Origin: Butyrivibrio sp.
Lineage (GTDB): Bacteria > Bacillota > Clostridia > Lachnospirales > Lachnospiraceae
Direction: 5' to 3'
Length of the DNA stretch: 37,232 nt
NCBI GenBank assembly: GCA_015056495.1
Contig: SVGC01000035.1
Location: 1 to 37,232, forward strand
The notes under the pieces were generated by a model. It saw nothing but the letters and a program-made list of their open reading frames with translations. It was not told the DNA's origin and did not search any database. The position numbers and the translations under genes were made by a program. Shown piece after piece: positions 8,798-16,783 of the stretch (positions are counted from its first letter, which is position 1; every line of letters begins with the position of its first letter).

Positions 8798-9415
8798 ATG
8801 AAAGAAAAAGCATATTATCTTAAGAACGCATTGTTTCATCCATTCGAAGCATTTTATGAGATCAGGTTCAGAGACAAGGGAAGCCTTCCTCTGGCAGCTA
8901 TCATTCTGGTCATATATGGCATAATCCAATGTATTACCAAACAGTATACGGGATTTGTCATCAACACCAATAATCTTGCTGAAATGAATAGTGTATCAGT
9001 GTTTATCAGTTCTATCATGCTGGTGATCATCTTTACGGTAGCCAATTGGACCATAACAACTCTTTTTGGCGGAAAAGGCGATATGGAAGCCATATTTACA
9101 GTTATCACATATTCGCTGGTTCCATATATTTTTACCAAATTGCTGGTAGTATTCTTAAGTAATTTTATCATCGAAGAAGAGGCTATGATCATATACATGC
9201 TGGAAGGCATAGGGATCGTGTGGTTTGTCTTTTTGGCTTTCTCAGGTTTGTGCGTTATCCATGAGTATGGCATGTTCAAAAATATTGCTTCATTACTGGC
9301 AACCGCAGTATCTGCATTCCTCATAGTATTCCTTGCAGTGCTGTTCTTAACACTGGAAGAAAAAATGTTTGGATTTTTATCAGACATAATCAGAGAGTTT
9401 ATCCGGAGAATGTAA
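8798..9415 (+). CDS. Yip1-family integral membrane protein
   Basis: A 205-residue protein with about five hydrophobic helices and little else. The N-terminus KNALFHPFEAFYEIRFRDKGS and the early helix are typical of bacterial YIP1-family proteins, whose function is largely unknown. The ATG lies two bases after the stop of the NHL/TPR gene, and the next gene's ribosome binding site overlaps its stop, so the three are probably made together. In this setting it is likely an accessory membrane subunit of the sugar system (inference). Confidence 0.78.
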   Translation: MKEKAYYLKNALFHPFEAFYEIRFRDKGSLPLAAIILVIYGIIQCITKQYTGFVINTNNLAEMNSVSVFISSIMLVIIFTVANWTITTLFGGKGDMEAIFTVITYSLVPYIFTKLLVVFLSNFIIEEEAMIIYMLEGIGIVWFVFLAFSGLCVIHEYGMFKNIASLLATAVSAFLIVFLAVLFLTLEEKMFGFLSDIIREFIRRM

Positions 9416-9427
9416 GGTGGGATAGTC

Positions 9428-12016
9428 ATGAAAAAGAAAATAATATGTGGCATACTGGCGGCAGTATTGGTATTCTCAGGAGTTTATTTTGGTTTACCTA
9501 AAGCCTTTATGGAAAAAACAACATACAAATCAGAGGTTCCTGAAGAAATTGAAGGTTCTTCAATAGATATAACCGGGTCAGAAAAGGAAGTTGCATCAAG
9601 TAATGACACATCTCTTTATTTTGATGCTTCAAGTCTTAAATTCAGAGTAGTAAACAAAAAAGCAGGTACTGAGTGGTGTTCTTACATGAAGGGAACAGAT
9701 TCAGGAACAGAGAATGCTCTTTTGATACTGAATTATCTGGGTGAAGATAATAACGTTTATGAGTACAATTCAGATACCAACTGTGCCCAGCTTGATACTT
9801 ACGAAGTATATGCCATTGAAAATGGCGTAAAGATCAGCATGGATCTTAATGAAGGAGATTCAAACCGTTTTTACGAATTTCTTCCAAAAAAGATGAGCAT
9901 TGAAAGGTACGAAAACACTTTTGTACAGGGACTTTCAGATGCTCTTGAAGCAGGTACTGTCACGGAAGATGAATATAAAAGATACAGTACTACACTGTCT
10001 CTTGTTTATAAAAAAAGTATTGTAGAAGAGTGTTATGCAGTGACCTACACAGGAAATCCTCCTGCATCTGCCACCAAGCAGATGATCGCAATTGCCCAGG
10101 CTGTTGGATATTCACATGAAGATCTGGAAGCAGATGCTGAGGAATTTGGATTTACAGTATCTGAAACAGAGATTGCAGAGTTCACATTGAACATGTACAT
10201 AACACTTGAGGATGGAGATCTTGTTGTAAGAGTTCCTTCTAGTGAGATGATAACGCTTAATGATTACTATCAGATACAGAACATTGAGGTGCTTCCAAAT
10301 CTTGGTGCAGCTACTGCAGCTCAGCAGGAAAAAGGATATCTATTCGTACCTGATGGAGCCGGTGCGCTGATGGCATTCAACACCTTTAAATCCGGTGTTA
10401 GTGATTATATCAGGGCGATGTATGAAAATGATTATTACAAAGATTATTATTACATGTCAGATTACGGTCAGGAACTGATGATGCCTGTATACGGCATGAT
10501 ATATGGAGATATCGGTAGTGAGAAGCAGTCTTATCTTGGAATAATAGAGACCGGGGCAGAGACATCTTATATTCATGGTCTCCTTGCCAGCACAGGTGCT
10601 GATGGGGCTAGTAATAACAAAGTATATTCAAGCTTTGACACCATACAATACATGAATTCCAAGGTATACGGACCATACAGCGATAATAGTGCGTCCTATC
10701 TTGTGGCTACAGATTTTATGAACATTGATTACACCATCAGGTTCAAGTTTTTTGGCAAACAGGATAGTTACTATGATATGGCGAAAGCATATCAACAGTA
10801 TCTGGTAGATAATGGTCAGCTAAACGAAGAGTATACTTTAGAAAATGATCTTCAGCTTGATGTTATAGGTGCTCTTGATATAACAGATCATTTTATCGGA
10901 ATTCCATACAGTAAGACAATCTCAATGACTACTTATGAGGAACTGTTGACTATCATGGAAGACCTTCAGAATAGTGGCATTGGCGCATCTATTGCTTACG
11001 AGGGTGTATTTAACAATGGTATGAATAACAGTCTGAGCAATGGCCTCAAGCTGGTAAGTGCCAATGGTAAAAAGAGTAAGCTTAACAAAGTTAAGGATTA
11101 CGCTGCAGAAAATGGATTTGATCTGTCTTTTGCCATTGCACCAAGCAGGATATATAGCGGAACAAGTTCTCTTTTGTATAGGACATCTATCCACGCATTA
11201 AAGGATTACTCCAATGTACCCGCTACGATTTATCGTTATGATGTGACAAGTGGTAAGTTAAAAGCCTTTTCGAATTCCAACGCTACATATTACGAAACAC
11301 TGTCACCATCGTATCTTGAAGGAATTGTAAAAAAGATATGCAAGGACGCTGACAGTTATGAAAGCCTTTATGTAGCGGATCTGGGCGGCCTCTTTTACGC
11401 AGATTATGATAATGCAGATATGATCGATGCCTATAGCGGAGCCAGTGCGATCAAGGCATCTCTCCAGACATTGTCTGAAGAACATGAGCTTGTACTCAGT
11501 GATCCGTTCATGAAGAATCTTGCCTACGCTGACAGAGTAACGGATATCAGCAGAAAGAGCAGCGATTATTCAACATTTGCTTATACAGTACCTTTCAGAC
11601 AGCTGGTATTAAATGGCAAGGTTGAATATACATCAGAAAATATAAACATGTCCACGGAAGATAGTGCTTACTTTATTTTGCAGGCAGCTGAACTTGGAAC
11701 CATTCCGCAGTTCACTATTACCTATGAAAAAGAGGATAAGCTGAAAAATTCAGACTATGCATATTTATATTCAGTAAACTATGACAATCTCAAGGATGAG
11801 ATCAAAGCGGTTTATGATGAATGTGCTTCAATATACAGTCAACTTGGAAATGGCATCATTGCAGACCATGAGCTGCTTGCAGATGGAGTCTTCAAGACAA
11901 CTTATGACAATGGAACAGAAGTGATAGTTAACTACAATCTGTATGATGTAGAGCTTGATAATGGCAAGACTATTCAGGCAGAAAGCTATGAAATAAACGG
12001 ACAGGGAAAGGAGTGA
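9428..12016 (+). CDS. DUF5696-family exported protein, possible glycosidase-like enzyme
   Basis: An 862-residue protein with one N-terminal membrane helix (about 4-24) and a large exoplasmic part. The N-terminal half looks beta-rich and ends in the motif VPDGAGALMAFN near residue 308. The second half alternates strands and helices in a barrel-like way, with YEGVFNNGMNN near 555 and LYVADLGGLFYADY near 650. The end (IADHELLADGVFKTTYDNG) resembles the C-terminal sandwich seen after TIM-barrel glycosidases. The family is DUF5696 as I recall it from permease-linked clusters of Firmicutes. A catalytic role is only inferred. AAGGTGGG sits just before the ATG. The permease gene after it starts within 6 bases. 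Confidence 0.75.
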   Translation: MKKKIICGILAAVLVFSGVYFGLPKAFMEKTTYKSEVPEEIEGSSIDITGSEKEVASSNDTSLYFDASSLKFRVVNKKAGTEWCSYMKGTDSGTENALLILNYLGEDNNVYEYNSDTNCAQLDTYEVYAIENGVKISMDLNEGDSNRFYEFLPKKMSIERYENTFVQGLSDALEAGTVTEDEYKRYSTTLSLVYKKSIVEECYAVTYTGNPPASATKQMIAIAQAVGYSHEDLEADAEEFGFTVSETEIAEFTLNMYITLEDGDLVVRVPSSEMITLNDYYQIQNIEVLPNLGAATAAQQEKGYLFVPDGAGALMAFNTFKSGVSDYIRAMYENDYYKDYYYMSDYGQELMMPVYGMIYGDIGSEKQSYLGIIETGAETSYIHGLLASTGADGASNNKVYSSFDTIQYMNSKVYGPYSDNSASYLVATDFMNIDYTIRFKFFGKQDSYYDMAKAYQQYLVDNGQLNEEYTLENDLQLDVIGALDITDHFIGIPYSKTISMTTYEELLTIMEDLQNSGIGASIAYEGVFNNGMNNSLSNGLKLVSANGKKSKLNKVKDYAAENGFDLSFAIAPSRIYSGTSSLLYRTSIHALKDYSNVPATIYRYDVTSGKLKAFSNSNATYYETLSPSYLEGIVKKICKDADSYESLYVADLGGLFYADYDNADMIDAYSGASAIKASLQTLSEEHELVLSDPFMKNLAYADRVTDISRKSSDYSTFAYTVPFRQLVLNGKVEYTSENINMSTEDSAYFILQAAELGTIPQFTITYEKEDKLKNSDYAYLYSVNYDNLKDEIKAVYDECASIYSQLGNGIIADHELLADGVFKTTYDNGTEVIVNYNLYDVELDNGKTIQAESYEINGQGKE

Positions 12017-12021
12017 GAGTC

Positions 12022-12927
12022 ATGAATAAGAAATTTAGAGTAACAAGAGATATGCGAAGACAATTATATGGACTTCTCTTTCTTTCACCATTTTTTATTG
12101 GTTTTATCATGTTTTTCTTGATACCAATTGCAAAAACAGTATTCTATTCATTTCACTCAATTTCTGTAGGAAAAACGGGAGGAATGTCCTATTCATGGAC
12201 AGGTGTTGATAATTATATAAATTTATTTACTACAGAAGTTACAACAGATGCGGGAACTATGTTACAGCTTTTTACCAATCAGAACGTGGATATGCTGATA
12301 AGTGTACCGCTTATCACTGTTTTTAGTCTGTTTATGGCACTTCTGGCAAACAGAAAGTTCAAGGGTAGGGCATTAGTAAGAATGATCTTTTTCCTGCCTA
12401 TAGTACTGGGTCTATCACTTGTGACAGATATGCTTACAATGACCACCGGTTCAGAGTTTACAGAAACAGGAAGCAGCCTTTTTTCCGAGTCTATAGTAAG
12501 TGTGTTGCTGTTTAAATATACTGGTGTTCCCAAAAGTGTTCTGGTAACTATCATAGGCTATGTTGATAATATTTTTGACCTTATAAGCCAGGCTGGTGTA
12601 CAGACTCTAATATACATAACAGCACTTCAGTCTATCAGCCCAAGTCTCTATGAAGTAGCCAAGATCGAGGGTGCTACAGCCTATGAGACTTTCTGGAAGG
12701 TAACAATTCCAACGATCATGCATATCATTTTGTTTGTCGTGATCTACACAGTTGTTGAGTTGTTTATTGATTCCCAAATAGCGGAAGAGGTTTACAGCTT
12801 TGCATTTGAACAGAACAAGATCGGTATTGGCTCGGCGCTGTCGGTGGTATACATATTCAATGTTTTGCTGGTGCTATTATTGTGTCTGCTGATCTTAGGA
12901 AAGGTGGTAAAAAAATATGAAAGATAA
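12022..12927 (+). CDS. sugar ABC transporter permease, MalF/UgpA type (pair 2)
   Basis: A 301-residue permease with a basic N-terminus, about six helices and a larger first periplasmic loop than its counterpart at 5436. The EAA loop is YEVAKIEGATAYETFWK near residue 209. The ATG at 12022 has GAAAGGAG at 12006-12013, well spaced. An in-frame GTG at 12013 overlaps that site and is less likely. It is a second, separate MalF-type subunit in the same operon, so the locus encodes two different importers or a four-permease assembly. Confidence 0.9.
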   Translation: MNKKFRVTRDMRRQLYGLLFLSPFFIGFIMFFLIPIAKTVFYSFHSISVGKTGGMSYSWTGVDNYINLFTTEVTTDAGTMLQLFTNQNVDMLISVPLITVFSLFMALLANRKFKGRALVRMIFFLPIVLGLSLVTDMLTMTTGSEFTETGSSLFSESIVSVLLFKYTGVPKSVLVTIIGYVDNIFDLISQAGVQTLIYITALQSISPSLYEVAKIEGATAYETFWKVTIPTIMHIILFVVIYTVVELFIDSQIAEEVYSFAFEQNKIGIGSALSVVYIFNVLLVLLLCLLILGKVVKKYER

Positions 12928-13891
12928 TGGATATTTGATCAGATCAAAGGGTAAAAATCTGATAATAAACATTTTTATCGTGCTTTTGATCGCAGGATTA
13001 TGTTTTTCAATTTTATATCCACTTATAAAGCTTGTTCCAACTATTTTTTCAGCAATAGAAGATCTGGGAAACCCAAACGTGATATGGCTTCCGGAGAAAT
13101 TCTCTTTAATAAGCTTTAAGGCAGCTATGAGATTTGTAATGCCAAAAGGCATATGGACTCTGCTTAAGACAGTTCTTTATGCCGGAGTGATAATGGTGAT
13201 CCAGGTATTTTTCTCATCACTGGTAGGCTATGCTATGGCGAGAGTAAAGTCTGTGTTTAGTAAGATTGCCTATTTTCTTGTAGTACTTGTATTCCTTGTA
13301 CCAAGACAGTCACTGCTCCTTGCGCAGTACATTTTCTTTAAGCACTTTGATTTTCTGGGTATCATGAATATATTTACAAGCGCCGGAGAGGTCGACCTGA
13401 TCAATAATCCAATAGTCTTGGTATTGCTGGCTGTATTTTGTTTTGGAGTTAACCAGAGCCTGTTCATCTTCCTTTTTGCACAGTTCTATAGAAATATTCC
13501 CAAAGAGCTGGAGGAGGCTGCAGGTATGGATGGCTGCGGCTTTATCAGAACATATTTTAAGATCATGGTTCCAAACGCAGTACCTATCATATCTACAGTA
13601 GCAATACTTTCATTTGTATGGAATTATGGGGATACTTATTACACCAATTACTTCAGTTCAGATGCAAATCTTATGAGCACGCTTCTGTCCACTACATTTG
13701 TAGGAGCCAATAAGAATTATGTGCTCAATGCAGTCCAGACCTGGTATGGTATACCTTCTATCAATGATTTTGCCTTTGATGCTGTAAAACAGGCAGGAGT
13801 ACTCATTTATCTGATCCCACTTCTGATCGTATTCCTGATCGGCCAGAGAAAACTGGTGCAGAATATGGAAAGTTCAGGGCTTGTAGGTTGA
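12917..13891 (+). CDS. sugar ABC transporter permease, MalG/UgpE type (pair 2)
   Basis: A 324-residue permease whose start overlaps the preceding gene by 11 bases, which fixes the pair as co-translated partners. It has about six helices. The EAA loop is LEEAAGMDGCGFIRTYFK near residue 196, followed by MVPNAVPII. The ribosome binding site AAGGTGG at 12901-12907 lies inside the upstream reading frame. It is the last structural gene of the operon; the repressor gene starts 100 bases further on. Confidence 0.91.
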   Translation: MKDNGYLIRSKGKNLIINIFIVLLIAGLCFSILYPLIKLVPTIFSAIEDLGNPNVIWLPEKFSLISFKAAMRFVMPKGIWTLLKTVLYAGVIMVIQVFFSSLVGYAMARVKSVFSKIAYFLVVLVFLVPRQSLLLAQYIFFKHFDFLGIMNIFTSAGEVDLINNPIVLVLLAVFCFGVNQSLFIFLFAQFYRNIPKELEEAAGMDGCGFIRTYFKIMVPNAVPIISTVAILSFVWNYGDTYYTNYFSSDANLMSTLLSTTFVGANKNYVLNAVQTWYGIPSINDFAFDAVKQAGVLIYLIPLLIVFLIGQRKLVQNMESSGLVG

Positions 13892-13929
13892 TGGAAATGG
13901 TTTAGTGCATTTTTCGACGATTTAATATG

Positions 13930-13957
13930 TTTAGATTTAGGAGAAGTTGCATAATAT
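13930..13957 (+). promoter_or_regulatory. weak candidate promoter for the LacI gene
   Basis: TTTAGA (13930-13935) and TAATAT (13952-13957) are 16 bases apart upstream of the regulator gene. The -10 box lies in the small palindrome GCATAATATGC (13949-13959), which could bind a regulator. The boxes are poor matches, and the gene may instead be read from the operon promoter. Confidence 0.3.
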
Positions 13958-13991
13958 GCGTTTTGTGAGCTAATGATCCAAGGAGAATACC

Positions 13992-15053
13992 ATGAAAAGT
14001 GATAAATTAACTATCTATGATATAGCGAAGCTTGCAGGTGTATCGACAACAACAGTATCTAGAGTAATAAATAACAATGGATATGTATCCAAAGAGAAGC
14101 GAGAACTTGTTTTACAGGTGATCGAAGAGAAAAAATATAGACCAAATGCTGTAGCGCAGAGTCTCTCAACCAGCATGTCCAGAACAATAGGAATGCTGGT
14201 TCCAGACGTGCGAAACGCTTTTTATTCAACCCTTTTTTCTACACTGGAAAAAGAAGCACTTAAATATGACTACAACGTTATCTTGTGTAATTATTCCAAC
14301 AATAACGAGATTACTATGAAGCAGTGTGACATGCTCCTGAAAAAGCAGGTAGATGTCATACTTCAGGTAGGTGGACCTTCTGATCTGTATGAAATCCCTC
14401 AGGAGCAATTGGATATCTATGCTGAGATCAATAAGAGAGTGCCCGTAGTGACTACCGGCAAGCTGCAGGGAAGCGATTTCTATAGCGTTGGCATTGATGA
14501 CAGCTATGCCATCGATGCAGCCCTCCGTGATATGTACGCTAAAGGTCACAGAAAATTTGTAATTGCCGGTGGTAGCAGCCGCTACATCCCAACCAGATCC
14601 AAGCAGGAACAGTTTACTAAAACCCTTACAGAGCTTGGTATTCCGGAAAAGGACAGGATCGTTTTTGACTATGACAATTTCGACCAATATGGTGGTATCA
14701 AGAGCATCGAGATCCTATTAGAAAACGAGCCTGTTCCGCCAACAGTTTTCATGGGAATAAATGAGGCTTTTGCCATAGGCATGGAAAATGAACTGATCCG
14801 CCGAGGCTTCAAAATCCCACAAGACGCCTCTGTCATTGGCTTTGACAACACTTACCTTAGTGACTTTGTCATACCCGAGCTCTCCTGCATAGGCTGCGAC
14901 TACGAAGAATACGCAGAAGCTCTCATGAAAACAATCCTAGGCATCGCCTCCGGAAAATGTCCCCTGGGGACGGGGTCAAGGGGTCATTTTTTCGAAAGCT
15001 ACGTACAGAGCAGGTTTGTGGTCAGAAAATCCACTGGAGTTCTTGAAAAATAA
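13992..15053 (+). CDS. LacI-family transcriptional regulator with a REP-like insertion near its C-terminus
   Basis: A 353-residue sugar-responsive repressor. The N-terminal helix-turn-helix reads TIYDIAKLAGVSTTTVSRV with hinge helix NAVAQSLS, followed by a periplasmic-binding-protein-like effector domain (about 60-340, GIDDSYA and VIGFDNTYLSDF). The start has AAGGAG at 13980-13985. Placed directly after the ABC operon, it is the natural candidate to bind the two operators at 279-293 and 320-334. Oddity: residues encoded by 14957-14991 (CPLGTGSRGHFF) come from a REP-like repeat that also occurs at 30049-30080, so a short in-frame insertion seems to have been tolerated just before the last strand (SRFVVRKS). 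Confidence 0.92.
   Translation: MKSDKLTIYDIAKLAGVSTTTVSRVINNNGYVSKEKRELVLQVIEEKKYRPNAVAQSLSTSMSRTIGMLVPDVRNAFYSTLFSTLEKEALKYDYNVILCNYSNNNEITMKQCDMLLKKQVDVILQVGGPSDLYEIPQEQLDIYAEINKRVPVVTTGKLQGSDFYSVGIDDSYAIDAALRDMYAKGHRKFVIAGGSSRYIPTRSKQEQFTKTLTELGIPEKDRIVFDYDNFDQYGGIKSIEILLENEPVPPTVFMGINEAFAIGMENELIRRGFKIPQDASVIGFDNTYLSDFVIPELSCIGCDYEEYAEALMKTILGIASGKCPLGTGSRGHFFESYVQSRFVVRKSTGVLEK
14957..14991. repeat. REP-like GGGGACG element inside the LacI coding sequence
   Basis: The 25 bases at 14966-14990 are identical to 30056-30080, which lies in an intergenic region. The copy includes GTCCCCTGGGGAC, an almost complete self-complementary core, and two direct GGGGTC words. In the LacI frame it is read through without a stop. 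Identity of an intergenic and a coding stretch points to transposition or gene conversion of a small repeat. Confidence 0.75.
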
Positions 15054-15061
15054 TTGATTTT

Positions 15062-15243
15062 TGACTAAGCAATAGAAAATACCATGATTTAGTCACTATT
15101 TTCTATCATTCGAATGATATCGGAGTGACTAGGATGATCATTTTCTTTCGGCTTAGTCATTTTTATTTTCAATTTGAAGCAGAATTGCCTGCAATAGATT
15201 GATTTGAAGTGACTATAGTATGTAAAATACATTGATTTAGTCA
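15062..15243. repeat. cluster of three TGACTA / TAGTCA inverted repeats
   Basis: Arms are at 15062-15068 with 15089-15095, 15126-15131 with 15154-15159, and 15210-15215 with 15238-15243. The first and third copies also share interior words (AAAATAC and TGATTTAGTCA), so they are related to each other beyond the arms. The second is followed by five T and could act as a weak terminator for the LacI gene. Confidence 0.55.
15104..15119. promoter_or_regulatory. 16-bp perfect palindrome, possible protein-binding site
   Basis: TATCATTCGAATGATA reads the same on both strands. It lies between the first and second TGACTA repeats. A dimeric regulator could bind it, but no target promoter is obvious. Confidence 0.4.
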
Positions 15244-15353
15244 ATTTTGAAAAAAACAGCCTGCCGAGCCCTCTATTTTGGTAGTGCCCGTCCTTGAATT
15301 GTCATCATATTAAACATTACAAAGAGTAAAGCATGAACATCAGAACAGATCTT

Positions 15354-15369
15354 AGGGTATATCTACCCT
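15354..15369. other. short AGGGTA/TACCCT hairpin
   Basis: A 6-bp stem (15354-15359 with 15364-15369) closes the 4-nt loop TATC. It is repeated in part by ACCCTA just downstream. There is no T run, so it is not a terminator. Role unknown. Confidence 0.3.
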
Positions 15370-15414
15370 TCCGAACCCTATAGTAAATCTACATCGACGA
15401 GAACTTCACTTTTC

Positions 15415-15444
15415 TTGTTCCCAAACTTGATTTGATGATATGAT
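15415..15444 (+). promoter_or_regulatory. candidate promoter for the DUF3990 gene
   Basis: TTGTTC (15415-15420) and TATGAT (15439-15444) are 18 bases apart. A start near 15451 would leave a leader of about 70 bases before the ATG at 15521. The match is moderate. Confidence 0.4.
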
Positions 15445-15520
15445 TAATGGAAAAATAAATAATCTTTTCTAACTAAAACCAATAGGAAAATGCAGCCTTA
15501 AAGCAGGAAAGGATACCACC

Positions 15521-16054
15521 ATGAGACTATATCACACCAGCCAATTGATCATAAAAGACCCCGATGTCCATTTTGGTAGGAAAAATGCAGATTTCGGCCA
15601 GGGCTTTTATCTCTCACCAGATAAGGATTTTGTGTATAGGTGGGCTACAAAAGATGCTTATGTCAACGAATATGAGCTGGACACTGCAGGCCTGAAAATA
15701 GTTGAGTTTCAGAGAAGTAAGGAATGGTTTGAATATATTTACCAAAATAGAAGAGTTAATGATACTATAGAAGCTGATGTGGTCATGGGGCCAATAGCAA
15801 ATGATACTATTTATGAAACATTTGGTATAATAAGCAGTGGTTATCTGAGAACAGATGAGGCGCTTTCGCTTTTGATGCTGGGTCCTGAATATATTCAGGT
15901 GGCTTTGAAGACAGAGAAAGCGGCAAGTCAGTTAACGTGGCTTAAGGCTGATCAGATAACAGCTGAGTCAGAAAAAAACATGAAAGAGCTTCTGAAAAAA
16001 GAGCAGGAAGCCTTCCAGCAAGAATTTGCAGAGAAAATGCAACGTTTTTTGTGA
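15521..16054 (+). CDS. DUF3990-family protein (ADP-ribosyltransferase-like)
   Basis: A 177-residue cytoplasmic protein. It starts LYHTS (His5), has DFGQGFYLS at 24-32, RWA at 40-42, VVMGPIANDT at 87-96 and Q126 before a TEKAASQL helix. This ordered set is characteristic of the DUF3990 family, whose H...GFY...Q/E layout resembles ADP-ribosyltransferases. A toxin or protein-modifying role is therefore plausible but not shown. The last 30 residues are a charged coiled-coil-like helix. An AGGAAAGGA sequence precedes the ATG. The small DUF3791 partner often seen next to this family is not visible; a 177-residue gene of unknown function follows after 39 bases instead. Confidence 0.8.
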   Translation: MRLYHTSQLIIKDPDVHFGRKNADFGQGFYLSPDKDFVYRWATKDAYVNEYELDTAGLKIVEFQRSKEWFEYIYQNRRVNDTIEADVVMGPIANDTIYETFGIISSGYLRTDEALSLLMLGPEYIQVALKTEKAASQLTWLKADQITAESEKNMKELLKKEQEAFQQEFAEKMQRFL

Positions 16055-16093
16055 CTTCAAATAGAAATCTGCACTAGAGGTATAAAAAATTAC

Positions 16094-16627
16094 ATGGAAC
16101 AAACGATTTACGAATTAGACTTAATCAAGACATCAATCCTTTTTTGCGATATAGTCTGTAAGCTATATGGATTTGAGGTAAAAAAAGAAGTAACAGGCAC
16201 ACTGTATGAAAAATGTGAGACTGTTATGCGAAAGCGTCATATGGATGACCTGTACGAAGCAGACAAGATAATCACAGAGCCAATCTATGAAGGCATCGAG
16301 GATTATATAGATCCCATGATCGCCAAATTTGTAAGGTACGCACCCAGGAAATATAAGTTTACACTGCCTATTTCAGACAGCTATGAAAAAAATGAGCAGA
16401 CCAACATGGGTTACAGACATCGCTGGCAGCTTATGAATGAATATTATGAAATAACCAATGACTACGCTAATCAGTATCGTACGATGGATGGTGAAGTCAG
16501 AAAATATTTTGGTGGTAGCAGGCTTGTATTAAATAGAGTAGAAGAGGCTGCTGCAACAGATGAGGGTTATGAGAAGATGAAAGATCTCATAGACTCCATG
16601 GTCTGCGAAACACTAAAAATAGCGTGA
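16094..16627 (+). CDS. hypothetical protein, possible partner of the DUF3990 protein
   Basis: I do not recognise this family. It is a soluble 177-residue protein, mostly helical by composition. Its middle is charged and aromatic (FVRYAPRKYKF, YRHRWQLMNEYYEI), and no signal peptide or membrane segment is visible. AGAGG (16076-16080) lies 13 bases before the ATG. The 39-base gap to the DUF3990 gene and shared orientation suggest an operon, and a neutralising or target-related partner is possible. The stop is immediately followed by a 13-nt tandem repeat. Confidence 0.6.
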   Translation: MEQTIYELDLIKTSILFCDIVCKLYGFEVKKEVTGTLYEKCETVMRKRHMDDLYEADKIITEPIYEGIEDYIDPMIAKFVRYAPRKYKFTLPISDSYEKNEQTNMGYRHRWQLMNEYYEITNDYANQYRTMDGEVRKYFGGSRLVLNRVEEAAATDEGYEKMKDLIDSMVCETLKIA

Positions 16628-16718
16628 CCACATTACAAAACTACACTACAAAACCACACCACAAAACCACATGACAAAACCACATCACAAAACCACACCA
16701 CGAAACCACATCACAAAA
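16628..16718. repeat. 13-nt tandem repeat (minisatellite), seven copies
   Basis: Seven consecutive 13-base units of the form CCACANNACAAAA begin right after the stop at 16625-16627. They start at 16628, 16641, 16654, 16667, 16680, 16693 and 16706. A degenerate eighth unit runs to 16731. Unit 6 carries CGAAA in place of CAAAA. The tract is C/A-rich on the + strand and carries no spacers, so it is not CRISPR. Copy number may vary by slippage. Confidence 0.9.
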
Positions 16719-16783
16719 CCACACCAACAGCGGGTTTGACATGAATTCGTAATGAAACTTAATTTTGAAAGAAGGCATTGTAA

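Larger units (their letters stand above)
15054..15520. other. 467-base intergenic region rich in small inverted repeats
   Basis: No plausible gene was found here. It holds three TGACTA...TAGTCA inverted repeats (15062-15243), a 16-bp perfect palindrome (15104-15119), a short AGGGTA/TACCCT hairpin (15354-15369) and a candidate promoter for the next gene (15415-15444). The arrangement may hide a small RNA, binding sites or remnants of a mobile element. Confidence 0.6.

Noticed and set aside
8854..9453. 199-codon minus-strand open frame over the Yip1 gene
   Set aside because: It is a shadow of a hydrophobic coding frame; the + strand gene has coupling and a recognisable family.
14226..14687. 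153-codon minus-strand open frame inside the LacI gene
   Set aside because: It is opposite to a well-supported regulator and has no domain or start signal.
16628..16731. Possible CRISPR array
   Set aside because: The repeat unit is 13 nt in direct tandem with no spacers, and there are no cas genes.
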